DNA of 64,000 nucleotides from Campylobacter showae. Lineage in GTDB: Bacteria; Campylobacterota; Campylobacteria; Campylobacterales; Campylobacteraceae. The notes beneath the pieces were generated by a model. It saw nothing but the letters and a program-made list of their open reading frames with translations. It was not told the DNA's origin and searched no databases. Where the stretch lies: assembly GCF_900573985.1 (NCBI RefSeq), contig NZ_UWOK01000001.1, positions 1,302,001-1,366,000 on the forward strand. The letters are read 5' to 3'. Positions 28,957 through 36,561 of the stretch are shown in pieces (within the stretch, counting starts at the first letter, position 1; each line of letters starts with the position of its first letter). The translations under genes were made by a program, and so were the position numbers.

Positions 28957-29749
28957 ATGCACTTTATAGAAGGTGTTATTTATTTTGGTATTTATGCTGT
29001 TTTTGTCTTGATTTTAACTTCGATATACGTAGTTTTCTTTGAAAAGACGGTAAAAGCAAAAATGCATAAAAGTGAAAATTTAGAGCGAGAAAAAGTGCGA
29101 AATATGCTAAAAAGGCATACCATTAGAAATTACGACAAAAAGCCGATTATCGTCAAAAAAAATCAAAACCACTTTTATAACTACGACTGTTTTTGTCGCG
29201 CTATCTTTGTTTTTGATTTGCAAAACAACCTTAAGCCAAAGCTCGACTCTTTTGACGAACATATCAGAAAAGTGGCTTTGGCTACCGGAGTTATCGGGAT
29301 ACTCGGGAGCGCGTATTTTTCGGTGGTGCTATTTTTTGAAAACAGAAAAAAAGATTTACACGAGGATATACGGCGACTATTTACTCCACGACTCTTACGG
29401 GTTAGATTCTAAATTTTTTAAAGCTCAGGCGGATCAAATTCGGCTTGAGTTTAATGATGATTTACAAATCGGCTACGGTTTTTACCCTACCCAAGGCGAG
29501 GCAAAAGACTATGTATCAGGCGGTAAAAATTTTAATGAAAAATACGAAAACGCTCTGGCCTTTCCGATAGTTTTTGCGCTAAAGCTTGTGTTTACGGCGA
29601 TGTTTTTCGTGCTGAGCGCATTTAAATTTAAGAAATACTATATCTTTAAAAACGATAAATTCGTAGTTTCGGTTTTGGCAAATAGCGAGCTGGAAGACAG
29701 GTTTGGCAAGGTCGGATTTGAGATTTTAACCTTAATGCATATTGCATAA
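28957..29749 (+). pseudogene. Two-helix membrane protein gene split by a frameshift at A7
   Basis: Two reading frames cover one protein of about 263 residues. The first (28957 on) starts with a membrane helix (FGIYAVFVLILTSIYVVFF), has a second helix (VALATGVIGILGSAYFSVVLFF) and loses sense after RKK. The second frame picks up sense at KIYTRIYGDYLLHDSYG and runs to 29749 with a third helix (ALKLVFTAMFFVLSAF). The switch falls at a run of seven A (29346-29352). I see no family. Options: real inactivation, slippage-controlled expression, or a sequencing error. Confidence 0.65.
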
Positions 29750-29853
29750 TTTTATTACCGATTGCTAAATTTAATAAAATAAAAACCTAGCACTAGCAAA
29801 TTTAAAAGCCGAATTTTAAGTAATCTTTTTCCGCCTTTTGAAGCTATTTAATA

Positions 29854-29859
29854 TATAAT
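29854..29859 (+). promoter_or_regulatory. -10 box upstream of the amber-interrupted ORF
   Basis: TATAAT 32 bases before the ATG at 29891, with GGGAGAAA as ribosome site. It suggests the downstream broken gene was, or still is, expressed. Confidence 0.45.
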
Positions 29860-29890
29860 GCCTCAAATTTAACCCAAATTTGGGAGAAAA

Positions 29891-30256
29891 ATGACGAATT
29901 TCGAGTACGCGCGCCGCATTGCCGAGGCTGCGGGGCTGGATCTTGATTTAGATTGCAAAGAGATAGATCTGCAGGATAAGTTTTACGGGCTTTTTCAGTG
30001 CTTTATGCTCGAGGGTGCGGGCGTCGAGGTGGTGTTTGCGCCGCTGCAAAACGGCACCGAGCTGCAAGCGCGCATAATGCCGATATATGCAGTCACGGCG
30101 CAGTAGACGCGGGAGGCGTTTGATCGGGGCGCGGCGCCGGGGTATTTTTGCCCGCCGCAGGATCCGAAATTTGGTGGCGAAGCGCTGAAAAGCCTAGCTT
30201 TAGCGCACGTTCGAAATTTAAAAATTTTTGCCGAGTTTCTCGGCGATGACGAGTGA
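29891..30256 (+). pseudogene. Hypothetical protein gene interrupted by an in-frame TAG
   Basis: The first 71 codons (FEYARRIAEAAGLDLDLDCK...) end at TAG 30104-30106. The same frame continues open for 49 more codons (TREAFDRGAAPGYFCPPQD..., LKIFAEFLGDDE) to a TGA at 30254-30256, with protein-like composition and matching codon bias. The simplest model is a 121-residue protein with one nonsense mutation, for example CAG to TAG. A promoter and ribosome site precede it. No family recognised. If the 71-residue product is stable, it could still be functional. Confidence 0.65.
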
Positions 30257-30310
30257 TCGCGGCGAGGTTGTTGTTTTTACTCGCTAAATTTACGCTTTTA
30301 AAGGAACTAA

Positions 30311-31008
30311 ATGCAAACGGATGCTTTTGGCTGGCTAAAATTTGAACTCTGCGAGTACTCAAGGCTCTACCGATGCGGAACTAAAAAAACGAGCAAATGC
30401 GCATTTAAAGGGCGCCGTGCATAAATTTAAAAGCGAGTTTAGCGAGGCGGAGCGGGACTACGCACTGGGTGAGCTCTGCTGCGAAATTTTAGACGAAAGC
30501 AAAAGTGAGCTCAAGAATCTAAAAAACCGCGGCAACGGCGAACTGCCGTTTGAGCTCGGAGAGCTAGTCGGCGAGTATCTAAAAGGGCGCTGCGACGCAG
30601 GCGAGATGCCGCATCTACGCTGGGCGCATCAGATTTACATGCGCGGTTTGCGGGAGCTTGATAGGAATGAGCTTTTGTGCCGTGCATACCGCCATGATCA
30701 CTGCGACGCACGAACAGTGGAGCTATACTTTTGCATGTTACTAGACGCGCTAGACCGGGGGCACGTACCATTTTCCCGAGGGTTGCCTGATCGAGCGTGC
30801 ATACTACGAGCAGCTAACCCGCGAAGCTCGCGACGTAAGAGAAAAACACGAAATAAGCGCGCGGCTAAATTTGAAATTTGAATATTTCATAAAGCTTTAC
30901 GAGTGTTATTTTGAGTTTAAATCTCGCGGCGGCGAGGTTGATTTTTACGCGCTATGCAAAGAGGCGGGGCTAAATTTCGCGCCCGTAAAGTCTTTTTATT
31001 ATGAGTAG
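30311..31008 (+). pseudogene. Degraded hypothetical gene with frameshifts and two TAG codons
   Basis: The sequence reads as one decayed gene of about 230 residues. It starts in one frame (MQTDAFGWLKFELCEYSRL, ATG 30311 after AAGGAAC), moves to another near 30365 (AELKKRANAHLKGAVHKFKS..., PHLRWAHQIYMRGLRELD), and to a third between about 30660 and 30760 (TYHFPEGCLIERAYYEQL... to APVKSFYYE, TAG 31006-31008). In the third frame, TAG codons at 30742-30744 and 30751-30753 interrupt otherwise sensible sequence. Where the second switch occurs is uncertain. No family recognised. Confidence 0.6.
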
Positions 31009-31145
31009 CGAGCGGTTACTAAATTTGACTATAAATTTGAAACAAGCGCCAAATTTGTAGCTCAAATTTTGGCGTTTAGCTAGTCGCAAACGATACGCCG
31101 AATTTTAAAATTTAAGTCGCAACACATTAAATTTACTCTATTATA

Positions 31146-31166
31146 GCAGTTAAATCTTTAAACTGC
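31146..31166. promoter_or_regulatory. Inverted repeat at the rep gene promoter
   Basis: GCAGTT (31146-31151) and AACTGC (31161-31166) flank a 9-base centre directly before the ribosome site of rep. Rep_3 initiators often repress their own promoter by binding such repeats, so an autoregulatory operator is inferred. Confidence 0.4.
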
Positions 31167-31177
31167 GAGGTATAGAT

Positions 31178-31999
31178 ATGAGTGAAATTTCTTTCTATTT
31201 TGGAAAGGGACATTTCGTGCTCGAGACTACAAAAAAAGTTGCCAAGCCAAATCACGCCGGCTCGCTCGTTTTTCGCAATAAAATGAATTCCGTTTTATTT
31301 CCCATCAACTTTACCGCTAGGGATTATGATATTTTCTTTACGATCTGCTGGTATGCCAAAGAAATGGGCTATACCGAAAATAAAGGCTTTATCGATATGC
31401 CGTATTCCGAGCTTGCGCGTTTTTATGAAAAAGGGATAAATAAAACCAGATTCAACGACGAAATAAAGGTATTTATCGATAAGGTTTTGGGTCGCAAGGG
31501 TTCGGCGATTTACAGATCGATTACTCACACGGAAGACGATGAAATTTTGAGCGTCGGCGTATTTTTTACCGATATCGATACTTTTAGAAACAAGCAGATT
31601 CTTCGTTTCAGAATGAATAAGCGCGCTCTTGACGTCCTTTTTGGAACTCTTAAATTTATGAGAATAAATCTTTATGACTTCGTTGCGATTAGGGGTAAAT
31701 TTGCAAAGACTTTATATCGACTCTTACAGCAATACGAAAACATAAAGCCCGATAAAGACGGCTTTAAATGCGTAAATTTTACTAGATCTGATTTTGAAAA
31801 TTTTATGTCTGCGCCTGAGTGCTACGGCTCAAAAGATCTTGATTGCCGGGTAATTCAGCCGTCCATTAATGAACTAAATGAGAGCTACTTTAAAAAACTT
31901 ATATTTGAGAAGCAAATCTCAAATAAAAACAAAAAAGAGGTTGTCGGCTACTCGTTCAAATTCATTTTGAATGAAAAAACGGAAAGAATAGGGGCTTAA
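31178..31999 (+). CDS. Rep_3-family replication initiator
   Basis: 273 residues resembling the RepA/RepE winged-helix initiators: KMNSVLFPINFTARDYDIFFTICWYAKEMG in the first domain (helix-turn-helix), IDMPYSELARFYE, and RFRMNKRALDVLFGT then VAIRGKFAKTLYRLLQQYE in the second, where family members have the conserved L-S-x-Y-A-x-R-L-Y-like stretch. Such proteins bind iterons to open an origin. On an integrated element it probably supports transient plasmid replication after excision. It is the only plus-strand gene at the left end. Confidence 0.75.
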   Translation: MSEISFYFGKGHFVLETTKKVAKPNHAGSLVFRNKMNSVLFPINFTARDYDIFFTICWYAKEMGYTENKGFIDMPYSELARFYEKGINKTRFNDEIKVFIDKVLGRKGSAIYRSITHTEDDEILSVGVFFTDIDTFRNKQILRFRMNKRALDVLFGTLKFMRINLYDFVAIRGKFAKTLYRLLQQYENIKPDKDGFKCVNFTRSDFENFMSAPECYGSKDLDCRVIQPSINELNESYFKKLIFEKQISNKNKKEVVGYSFKFILNEKTERIGA

Positions 32000-32020
32000 A
32001 TCTGCGCCCTCTGTCGCTTT

Positions 32021-32040
32021 GGGCGTATAACCTATCGCCC
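32021..32040. terminator. Hairpin after rep, with flanking direct repeat
   Basis: GGGCG (32021-32025) and CGCCC (32036-32040) form a hairpin. CGCCCTCTG occurs twice around it (32005-32013 and 32036-32044). Could be terminator or a pair of Rep-binding sites. Confidence 0.35.
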
Positions 32041-32105
32041 TCTGATCTCGTTCGTCGTTTATAGGGCTTCTAGGGACTTAAAACTATCTTAAAACAACTC
32101 GCATT

Positions 32106-32128
32106 CCCGGCACAAATAAATTGCCGGG
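32106..32128. terminator. Hairpin between rep and the convergent gene
   Basis: Perfect 7-bp GC stem CCCGGCA / TGCCGGG with a 9-base AT loop, eight bases beyond the stop of the minus-strand gene. It is a plausible bidirectional terminator, without clear T-runs. Confidence 0.5.
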
Positions 32129-32135
32129 TTCTGCG

Positions 32136-32702
32136 CTATCCTCTTATTCTCATCGCAATGTATTCGTCCGTATCTAGGTCATAGTTGTTCGCTTCGGCTT
32201 TAAACTGCATCAATTCGTCAAAAGTAAAAATATCTTTGAGCTCGTATGTGGCTAAAATTTTAACGTCCGAATACGTCAGGATGCTTACTTCTAGGTTCTC
32301 TGCGATTTGCCTGATTTTCTCTTTCTTGGCATCGCTTACGAATACGATATAATTTTTTATATGCTGCATGTCCTTTGGATCGTTTGGCTGTGGCGCCTCT
32401 ATAAGCCCCATTTTAAACCGCACAAACTCGCTCATACTGGTGTTGAACCATTTGGCCTGATCATAAATTGTTATCAGCACATCGTCTTTTATATGCGGTA
32501 TCGGCGTAGTCAGGGCTAGCTCTATAAATTTGGCTAGCGTATACGTCGGGTACTTTTTTCGTATTTTTACGGCCAGCTCCTTTGAAAATTTCGTTCCTAT
32601 CGCCGCTTTGCTCTTTTTTGCCGGCGCTTCTTTTTGCGTGTCCGCCCCGGCTATAAATTCCTCCAGCTTGTCCGTAGAGTTGCTTGCTCTTTTAAAGTCC
32701 AT
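32136..32702 (-). CDS. Hypothetical protein (188 aa), possible partition or DNA-binding partner
   Basis: A lysine-rich, probably disordered N-terminus (1-38) precedes a helical body that includes SKELAVKIRKKYPTYTLAKFIELAL and a C-terminal acidic helix region ending DTDEYIAMRI. There is no membrane segment. I recognise no family. An AT-rich repeat of the element-wide type sits in its upstream region (32742-32774). A ParB-like or replication-accessory role can only be guessed from the neighbouring rep and parA. ATG after GGGAAGAAA. Confidence 0.6.
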   Translation of the reverse strand: MDFKRASNSTDKLEEFIAGADTQKEAPAKKSKAAIGTKFSKELAVKIRKKYPTYTLAKFIELALTTPIPHIKDDVLITIYDQAKWFNTSMSEFVRFKMGLIEAPQPNDPKDMQHIKNYIVFVSDAKKEKIRQIAENLEVSILTYSDVKILATYELKDIFTFDELMQFKAEANNYDLDTDEYIAMRIRG

Positions 32703-32741
32703 TTTCTTCCCTTTTATTTTTTTAAAATTCTAATCTCTTAA

Positions 32742-32774
32742 TCTTAATAAAAAATAAAATATTAAAAATTAAGA
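32742..32774. repeat. AT-rich dispersed repeat, copy 1
   Basis: Contains TCTTAAT at 32742-32748 and the inverted ATTAAGA at 32768-32774 around an AATAAAATATT core, upstream of the minus-strand gene at 32702. It resembles four other copies across the element; this one lacks one base triplet of the AATAATAAAA core. Confidence 0.45.
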
Positions 32775-32858
32775 TAGCATTATTTTTAATTTTTCACAAA
32801 ACTAAAAATAATAAATTTCCTAAATTTATACCAAAAAAGCGATAAAAATTATAAATTT

Positions 32859-33320
32859 TTATATTCTCTTAAAGAATACTAGCCAATGTGTTTGCCTGGT
32901 TGTTTTTTGTCCCAATATTGGATTTATAGGGAAGCATTTTAATACCTCGCTCAATTTTATTTGGTTTTCATTCCATTTAAAAATTAGCGTTCCATTGGGT
33001 TTGAGTACCCGCATGCATTCACCAAAACCATCCGCCAAGTCTTTGCGCCAATCGGTATTAAGCTTACCGTATTTCTTCGCCATCCAAGAGTTGCATCCTA
33101 GCCTATTGAGGTGCGGTGGGTCGAATACTACAAGGTAAAAACTCTCATCGTTAAAAGGTAAATTTCTAAAGTCGGCCACCGTATCCGGACTTACTTCAAA
33201 ACTTCGGCCGTCGCAGAGTGTATGGCTTTCCTTTCGGATGTCACAAAAATTTACGCTTTCATTTTTTTTGTCAAAATAAAACATTCTGCCGCCGCAACAA
33301 ACGTCTAAAATGGGCTTCAT
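32859..33320 (-). CDS. Small SAM-dependent methyltransferase (DPPH motif)
   Basis: 153 residues of class I methyltransferase fold: ILDVCCGGRMFYFD (SAM motif I, residues 4-17), CDIRKE as acidic strand end, VVFDPPHLNR (motif IV, DPPH) and RVLKPNGTLIFKWNE (post-motif). The DPPH tetrad at the place of DPPY/NPPY suggests an amino-methylating DNA enzyme, as in small phage- and plasmid-borne methylases, but no target-recognition domain is present. It overlaps the upstream gene by four bases, and no restriction nuclease is nearby. Confidence 0.75.
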   Translation of the reverse strand: MKPILDVCCGGRMFYFDKKNESVNFCDIRKESHTLCDGRSFEVSPDTVADFRNLPFNDESFYLVVFDPPHLNRLGCNSWMAKKYGKLNTDWRKDLADGFGECMRVLKPNGTLIFKWNENQIKLSEVLKCFPINPILGQKTTRQTHWLVFFKRI

Positions 33321-33676
33321 AATATTTGCTTCCTTATCTCGTCAAGCCTTAGCTTTTCTTGAAAATCGACCTTTATCGTATCGCGAAAATCTGCCAAAAT
33401 AGCTATATATTTATCTTCTGTTATCGACATCTCTGTTTTGATTATGTCGTTAAATTTGCGTAAGTACTTTGTCCTGTTTTTATCGTCGATCAAAAAATTA
33501 AACTCTTCGTCATTAAGTAGCTTCTTTAAATTTTCTATAAGTTCTTTATTCGCCTTTTCTGTTTGCTTGGAGCTATAAAATATACAAAATAAGCCTATCG
33601 GTATAAATATGGATATTATATACCAGCTGTGTTGATCAAGCCAGCCCAAAATTTCTTTTATCGTCTCTATCGTCAT
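33317..33676 (-). CDS. Single-helix membrane protein (119 aa), unknown
   Basis: One membrane helix (about 16-34, WYIISIFIPIGLFCIFYSS) followed by a charged helical domain of about 80 residues rich in Lys/Glu. Its start overlaps the stop of the secreted protein gene upstream (ATGA), and its stop overlaps the methyltransferase start, so all three are coupled. No family recognised. Confidence 0.6.
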   Translation of the reverse strand: MTIETIKEILGWLDQHSWYIISIFIPIGLFCIFYSSKQTEKANKELIENLKKLLNDEEFNFLIDDKNRTKYLRKFNDIIKTEMSITEDKYIAILADFRDTIKVDFQEKLRLDEIRKQIL

Positions 33677-34089
33677 TTTATCTCCTGTCGGTCGCTATCT
33701 TTTTTACATTTTGGTTCACCGATCGGCGCATAGTCGCTACCTTTTCCAAGAGTTTTCAGGATGCAGTTTTCAAGCTCAAACGTTACCCATTTATAGTTGC
33801 CTATTGACGAATCTATTCTCTCTATGATTTTGCCCTTATCTATTATTCTAGCAATAAGCCTGTCCCTGTCATAGCACTCAATAAACCACTTTTTGTATTC
33901 GTCTAGGTTATCGTACTTGTATAACGCACCGTCTTTATAATTTATAGTAAACTCATTATTACCCAAATCTTTTATATTAAGCTGATAAGATAACGCGTCT
34001 ATCATATGGCATACTTGCTGTTTAGTTATAGATTCAGCGTGTAACCCCACGCAAACTGCTCCTATTAGTAGTAGTTTATTTATTTTCAT
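33673..34089 (-). CDS. Secreted hypothetical protein (138 aa)
   Basis: A signal peptide (1-18; LLLIGAVCVGLHA) leads to a soluble domain with cysteines at about 27, 68, 108 and 128 and several Tyr/Asp-rich strands. Two disulfides are possible in the periplasm. It is 12 bases after parA and overlaps the next gene, so it belongs to the same minus-strand transcript. No family recognised. Confidence 0.6.
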   Translation of the reverse strand: MKINKLLLIGAVCVGLHAESITKQQVCHMIDALSYQLNIKDLGNNEFTINYKDGALYKYDNLDEYKKWFIECYDRDRLIARIIDKGKIIERIDSSIGNYKWVTFELENCILKTLGKGSDYAPIGEPKCKKDSDRQEIK

Positions 34090-34101
34090 TTTACTATCCT
34101 T

Positions 34102-34749
34102 TTAAAATATCTCTTCGCATAAATTCTTGATTTCTTGCTCCGCCTTGTTGCCGTCGTTCATCTCGACCACTCCGTAGCCTAGTTGCGTGGCTATTTTGTA
34201 GCGCTCGCGCTCAAATATGATCGTGCTTGCTAGCCTTATATAATCCTCTTGGAGCTCCTCGATGAATGCTTTCAGGCTGTCTATCTTTTTGTATAAAAAT
34301 GGATTGGTCGAGGCTCGATTGATCACGATATAGGCTTGTAGCTTTTCGTTTTGTTCTTTGGCCATTTTTACGATATTGACCATTTTATCTAGGACGCTTA
34401 CGTCAAACTGACTTGGAATGGTCGGGATTATAACTATATCGCTCAGCGCGATGGCTATTCGCATCTCTCTGCTATCTCGGCCGCCAGTGTCTACGACTAT
34501 GTCTTTGCCACGATCTACGCTTTGCAAAAATTCTTTTAAATTTTCGCCGTATTTGTAAGCGAAATCAAATGCCTTTGGATGCCCCTCTTCGTTTCGTATA
34601 TTTAAAAACGTGGCGATCGACTTTTGCGGGTCGGTATCCAGCAGCAAAAGCAGCTCGCCTTTTACTATGCCTTGATTTATAGCTATGTTCGTGGCAAGCG
34701 TACTTTTTCCGCTGCCGCCTTTTTCGTTGCAGATCGATACTATCATCAT
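34102..34749 (-). CDS. ParA-family partition ATPase
   Basis: 215 residues with the deviant Walker A KGGSGKST (about 10-17) in ICNEKGGSGKSTLATNIAI, DTDPQKS (Walker A'), and VVDTGGRDSREMRIAIALSDIVIIP as Walker B. It is a short ParA/Soj type without an N-terminal DNA-binding domain. It would position or stabilise the excised circular form. No recognisable parB follows; the small genes nearby may supply that role. An AT-rich dispersed repeat sits directly upstream and could be the centromere or operator. Confidence 0.88.
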   Translation of the reverse strand: MMIVSICNEKGGSGKSTLATNIAINQGIVKGELLLLLDTDPQKSIATFLNIRNEEGHPKAFDFAYKYGENLKEFLQSVDRGKDIVVDTGGRDSREMRIAIALSDIVIIPTIPSQFDVSVLDKMVNIVKMAKEQNEKLQAYIVINRASTNPFLYKKIDSLKAFIEELQEDYIRLASTIIFERERYKIATQLGYGVVEMNDGNKAEQEIKNLCEEIF

Positions 34750-34792
34750 CTCTCCTTTGCGTAAAAATTTAAAATGATTATATCGTCTTAAA

Positions 34793-34890
34793 CTTAATAA
34801 ATAATAAAATATATATTATTAAAATACTATTTCTTAAAATAATATCAAAAATAAGAGATATATTTTAGATAAAATTACATAAAAATAACA
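34793..34890. repeat. AT-rich dispersed repeat, copy 2 (upstream of parA)
   Basis: Begins CTTAATAAATAATAAAATAT and ends with AATATCAAAAATAAG-like sequence further on. The first 20 bases match copy 5 (56977 on) exactly apart from the last few. It occupies most of the 159-bp gap upstream of parA. Confidence 0.55.
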
Positions 34891-34908
34891 ATAATATTTT
34901 ATAAATTT

Positions 34909-35163
34909 CTACTCTTTTCTAGTCGATAGCAAGAAATGCATTTTTATGATTAAATAAAGCATTGCGTTAAATGCGATGTAGCAGATCGCGGCTAGCGTTA
35001 TAAAGAAAGCGTCCGCGTTTAGTATCGTTTCTACCCTGTTGGGTAGTTTTAAAAAATATAAAACGACGTTCGTGCCGAACCCTAGCAAATTTATGGCTAA
35101 AAATACCAATATAAACCGCTTTGCGGGGCTGTTAAATAATTCTGTTTTCTTTGACTTCTTCAT
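34909..35163 (-). CDS. Small two-helix membrane protein (84 aa)
   Basis: Two hydrophobic helices (about 13-34 and 47-70) joined by a short polar loop, with a lysine-rich N-terminus. No family recognised. It lies 21 bases after the EcoRI-type methylase gene and is followed by an AT-rich repeat, so it ends that transcript segment. Confidence 0.55.
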   Translation of the reverse strand: MKKSKKTELFNSPAKRFILVFLAINLLGFGTNVVLYFLKLPNRVETILNADAFFITLAAICYIAFNAMLYLIIKMHFLLSTRKE

Positions 35164-35184
35164 GATTTTAAATAAATTTGCTCC

Positions 35185-36189
35185 CTAAATTTGATTTATT
35201 ACCCTAGTTCTGGGTTTAAGGCCGTTGATTCGCTGAATCATTATCCTGATAAATAGCTCTTGCCCGTTTAGGACGGCTGATTTCGTGTTGCTTTGGGCGT
35301 AGTCCTGCTTGACTAGCTCGGGGTATTTTTCTTTGATCTCAAAATCGCAGCCTAGTATATGAAACTGCGCCGGGTTGTGCCGCAAAAAGAACGTAAGAGG
35401 CACGCCGATTACGCCGTCGTAGTCGATCGGTATGTTTTTATAATTGGTTACTTCTATGATTTTGTAGTTGTCGTATTCCGGATACTCGTGCTCATTACCT
35501 TTATATTTTTTCATAAGCCTTACGCCGGTTTGATGCTTGGTGCTTTTTAAATTCGTAAACCACGATACGTGGCTAAACCTCTTTTTGCTGCCGTCCGGGC
35601 GAGTAAAAATATTTACTTGGTGATTTCCTAGCCAAATTTGGTTATTTTTGTATAGCTCAAATATCTTTTTATAGGTAATCGAATACGTTCCGCCTACGAT
35701 TAAAAATTTCTTTCGACCGCTTTGAGCTATATCTATAAGCTCTCTAAAAAGGGAGAAGGGCGGATTGGTTACAATGATGTCGGCTTGCGCGATTATCTCC
35801 TTTACTTCGTCACTGCGAAAGTCGCCCTGACCGCGCAACTGTGTTTCGCTCATGCCGTCACTCGTGATCTCTATTTTCGTGCCTTTCGAGTTTAGCTCGT
35901 TGATGTTAAACGTCGTCGTAATCAGCTTTTTTAGCTCCAAAGTTTTAAAATTCAAGGCGAAATACCTATAAAAGTTGCTATTTTTGCCGTCATTGCACGG
36001 GCAGACCACGATTTTACCTTTAAAGTGCGCTTTATAGTCTTGTAGCTCTTCTCTGATCTCGTCAAAGCTCGTATAAAACTCGTCGTCGATCTCGTATTTG
36101 GCTTTCATAAAATATACATTGGCTCTCTTTTCTTTATCCGCCATCCAGCCTTGCCCGACCAGCTCGTTTTGGGTTGAAATTTGGCTCAT
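35185..36189 (-). CDS. EcoRI-type adenine-specific DNA methyltransferase
   Basis: 334 residues from the ATG at 36189, which overlaps the upstream stop (ATGA) and has AGGGAAAG upstream; a longer ORF start at 36246 is unlikely. Motif IV NPPF occurs in IIVTNPPFSLFRELIDI. VVCPCNDGKNSNFYRYFALNF resembles the family's SAM-binding start, and GHLSWF-like text appears as SHVSWFTNL. It should methylate N6-adenine. No cognate nuclease is seen, so it is likely a solitary methylase that protects the element from host restriction. Confidence 0.85.
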   Translation of the reverse strand: MSQISTQNELVGQGWMADKEKRANVYFMKAKYEIDDEFYTSFDEIREELQDYKAHFKGKIVVCPCNDGKNSNFYRYFALNFKTLELKKLITTTFNINELNSKGTKIEITSDGMSETQLRGQGDFRSDEVKEIIAQADIIVTNPPFSLFRELIDIAQSGRKKFLIVGGTYSITYKKIFELYKNNQIWLGNHQVNIFTRPDGSKKRFSHVSWFTNLKSTKHQTGVRLMKKYKGNEHEYPEYDNYKIIEVTNYKNIPIDYDGVIGVPLTFFLRHNPAQFHILGCDFEIKEKYPELVKQDYAQSNTKSAVLNGQELFIRIMIQRINGLKPRTRVINQI

Positions 36190-36560
36190 TCTTTCCCTTT
36201 TTGTCCCGTTTTGCTTTTTGTATCGAAATACGATTTTAAAAAGCAAATTTCAAAATAATCAGCTTCTGGATCATTTAAATAATGCTCTAAAAATGAAGCG
36301 AGTTCTGAACGTACGCTGCCAAACTCTTTAATAAATTTTTTCTTATTTTGCGTTGCAAAGCATATAAAATTATCTTTGCCGATAATACACTCATAACGAC
36401 TTTCTAAGTTTCTCCTGTATTTTTTAAAAATGTCAAAAAATACAGGGTTTAACGTATCCTTATATTTTTTACCGAAATAAATCCCGGCTATATCTTGCTC
36501 TTTATCGATTGTCGTTTTACGGCAAACACGAAAAAAGATTTCGGTGTTGTCCACAACCAT
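36186..36560 (-). CDS. Hypothetical protein (124 aa) upstream of the methylase
   Basis: A soluble, Lys/Glu/Phe-rich protein with two cysteines in the middle (YECIIGKDNFICFATQ) and a C-terminal basic tail. It overlaps the methylase gene by four bases and ends one base from the topoisomerase stop region upstream, so it is translated in the same operon. No nuclease motif (PD-(D/E)XK or similar) is apparent, so I do not call it a restriction enzyme. Unknown function. Confidence 0.55.
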   Translation of the reverse strand: MVVDNTEIFFRVCRKTTIDKEQDIAGIYFGKKYKDTLNPVFFDIFKKYRRNLESRYECIIGKDNFICFATQNKKKFIKEFGSVRSELASFLEHYLNDPEADYFEICFLKSYFDTKSKTGQKGKE

Positions 36561-36561
36561 G

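Noticed and set aside
30342..30881. Intact 179-codon gene
   Set aside because: Its N- and C-terminal parts lose protein character where other frames continue sensibly, so it is part of a frameshifted gene and not intact.
31009..31177. tRNA gene as the integration target at the left border
   Set aside because: No cloverleaf or CCA end could be found here; the attachment site may be elsewhere or not tRNA-based.
36186..36560. Restriction nuclease partner for the EcoRI-type methylase
   Set aside because: No PD-(D/E)XK, HNH or GIY-YIG pattern in this 124-residue protein.
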